Part shown: in pieces, positions 5,385-6,226 of the stretch
Layout of the letters: the number at the start of each line of letters is the position of its first letter
Position numbering within the stretch: the stretch's first letter is position 1
Origin: Coriobacteriaceae bacterium
GTDB taxonomy: Bacteria > Actinomycetota > Coriobacteriia > Coriobacteriales > QAMH01
NCBI GenBank assembly: GCA_004553405.1
Contig: SFLO01000048.1
Coordinates: 1 to 6,226 of the forward strand
Direction: 5' to 3'
Length of the DNA stretch: 6,226 nucleotides
Program-made: the position numbers and the translations under genes
Notes under the pieces: generated by a model
The model's input: only the letters and a program-made list of their open reading frames with translations
Databases searched by the model: none
Told to the model about the DNA's origin: nothing

Positions 5385-6226
5385 TTGTTCGAGCGCATCT
5401 GCCTGGTCCACTACCATGAAATCGGCCTCAAGGGCCGCAACCGCGCCATCTTCGAGAACCGTCTCCTGCGCAACATGGAGGCGGCTCTCTCTGTTTATCG
5501 CTGCTGCTCTGAGATCCGCCGCATCTCGGGCCACCTGCTGGTTGTCGTCGACAATCCCGCCAAGCTCGAGGAGGTGGCGTCCGTCCTCAAGAAGATCCCC
5601 GGCATCGTGAGGGTCTCGCAGGGCTGGCGCACCGCCCGCAAGGAAGACGAGTACTGCAGGGCCGCCGAGCTGGCGCTCATGGATTGCGGCGAGTTCGAGA
5701 CCTTCAAGGTCCACGCCAGGCGTTCCAACACCGACTACCCCATAGACTCCATGCAGCTCAACCAGCTGGTGGGCGCTCACCTGTGCCGCTTCGCACCGGA
5801 CAAGAAGGTCAAGATGAAGGACCCAGACGTCATGGTGCACGTGCACGTCATCCAGGGCCACGTCTACGTCTTCGCCCACACGGAGCCCGCCGTGGGAGGC
5901 CTGCCCGTGGGCAGCGCCGGCAAGGTCGTCGCCCTCATGAGCAGCGGCATCGACAGCCCCGTGGCCTGCTTCAAGCTGATGAAGCGCGGCGCCGTGGTGG
6001 TGGGCGTGCACTTCTCCGGCCGCCCGCAGACCTCTGACACGAGCGAGTACCTGGTCGACGAGATAGCGGAGGCCCTGGGTCCCGTGGGGGGCTTCGGGCG
6101 CATCTACTACGTGCCCTTCGGCGACTACCAGGCCGCCATCGCCCAGGACTGTCCGCCTGCGCTGCGCATCGTGCTCTACCGCCGCCTGATGTTCAGGGTC
6201 GCCGAGCGCATCGCCATGCTCGAGGG
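5385..6226 (+). CDS. thiI: tRNA 4-thiouridine synthase ThiI (3' end beyond window)
   Basis: An open frame of 280 codons from a TTG start to the window edge, about two thirds or more of a typical Gram-positive ThiI. The enzyme adenylates U8 of tRNA and inserts sulfur to make 4-thiouridine; it also takes part in sulfur transfer for the thiamine thiazole. The N-terminal ferredoxin-like domain begins YHEIGLKGRNRAIFE (10-24). A THUMP RNA-binding domain follows at about 60-165 (KVHARRSNTDYP, SMQLNQLVGAHL, MVHVHVIQGHVYVF). The adenylating PP-loop is SSGIDSP at 186-192; the family normally has SGGxDSP, so the second residue is altered. The late LYRRLMFRVAERIA matches the usual R-R-x-M-x-R-x-AE block. 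Whether a C-terminal rhodanese domain is present cannot be seen. No frameshift or stop occurs within the visible part. Confidence 0.93.
   Translation, partial: MFERICLVHYHEIGLKGRNRAIFENRLLRNMEAALSVYRCCSEIRRISGHLLVVVDNPAKLEEVASVLKKIPGIVRVSQGWRTARKEDEYCRAAELALMDCGEFETFKVHARRSNTDYPIDSMQLNQLVGAHLCRFAPDKKVKMKDPDVMVHVHVIQGHVYVFAHTEPAVGGLPVGSAGKVVALMSSGIDSPVACFKLMKRGAVVVGVHFSGRPQTSDTSEYLVDEIAEALGPVGGFGRIYYVPFGDYQAAIAQDCPPALRIVLYRRLMFRVAERIAMLE

Noticed and set aside
1..6226. Mobile elements, CRISPR arrays, tRNA or rRNA genes, phage or defence genes
   Set aside because: No transposase, inverted terminal repeats, spaced direct repeats or RNA gene structure is visible; nearly all of the window is accounted for by housekeeping genes.

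Overview
The window is a gene-dense, high-GC stretch of bacterial chromosome with every recognised gene on the + strand. The gene content and order point to a host-associated actinobacterium of the Coriobacteriia (Olsenella/Atopobium/Collinsella-like): an actinobacterial integration host factor (mIHF) next to guanylate kinase and RNA polymerase omega, a two-subunit class 1B dihydroorotate dehydrogenase, a Firmicute-type ThiI, and TTG starts with strong Shine-Dalgarno sites. The lineage is an inference from family content and cannot be fixed from this window alone.

Layout: the 3' end of pyrC (dihydroorotase, 1-269); a 115-base gap holding two consecutive perfect hairpins; argF/arcB (ornithine carbamoyltransferase, 385-1380); a strong terminator-like hairpin (1407-1441) and a probable promoter; pyrK (1522-2328, TTG start) overlapping pyrD (2328-3251) by one base; a 141-base gap with a candidate promoter; pyrF (3393-4112); mihF (4196-4507); gmk (4512-5072); a good extended -10 promoter inside the end of gmk; rpoZ (5103-5363); and thiI (5385 to the window edge, TTG start, truncated by the edge).

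Function: the first two thirds are de novo pyrimidine synthesis. PyrC makes dihydroorotate, PyrD-PyrK oxidises it to orotate with electrons passed to NAD, and PyrF decarboxylates OMP to UMP. PyrE, which links orotate to OMP, is not in the window. The carbamoyl-phosphate-handling enzyme ArgF/ArcB sits in the middle of this cluster, joining arginine and pyrimidine metabolism. The last third is a housekeeping block: nucleoid protein, GMP kinase, omega subunit and tRNA 4-thiouridine/thiamine sulfur transfer.

I see no mobile element, CRISPR array, tRNA or rRNA, and no convincing undescribed system. The points most worth a second look are the argF insertion between pyr genes, the paired hairpins before it, a 12-codon upstream ORF that ends across the pyrK start codon, and an altered PP-loop in ThiI.
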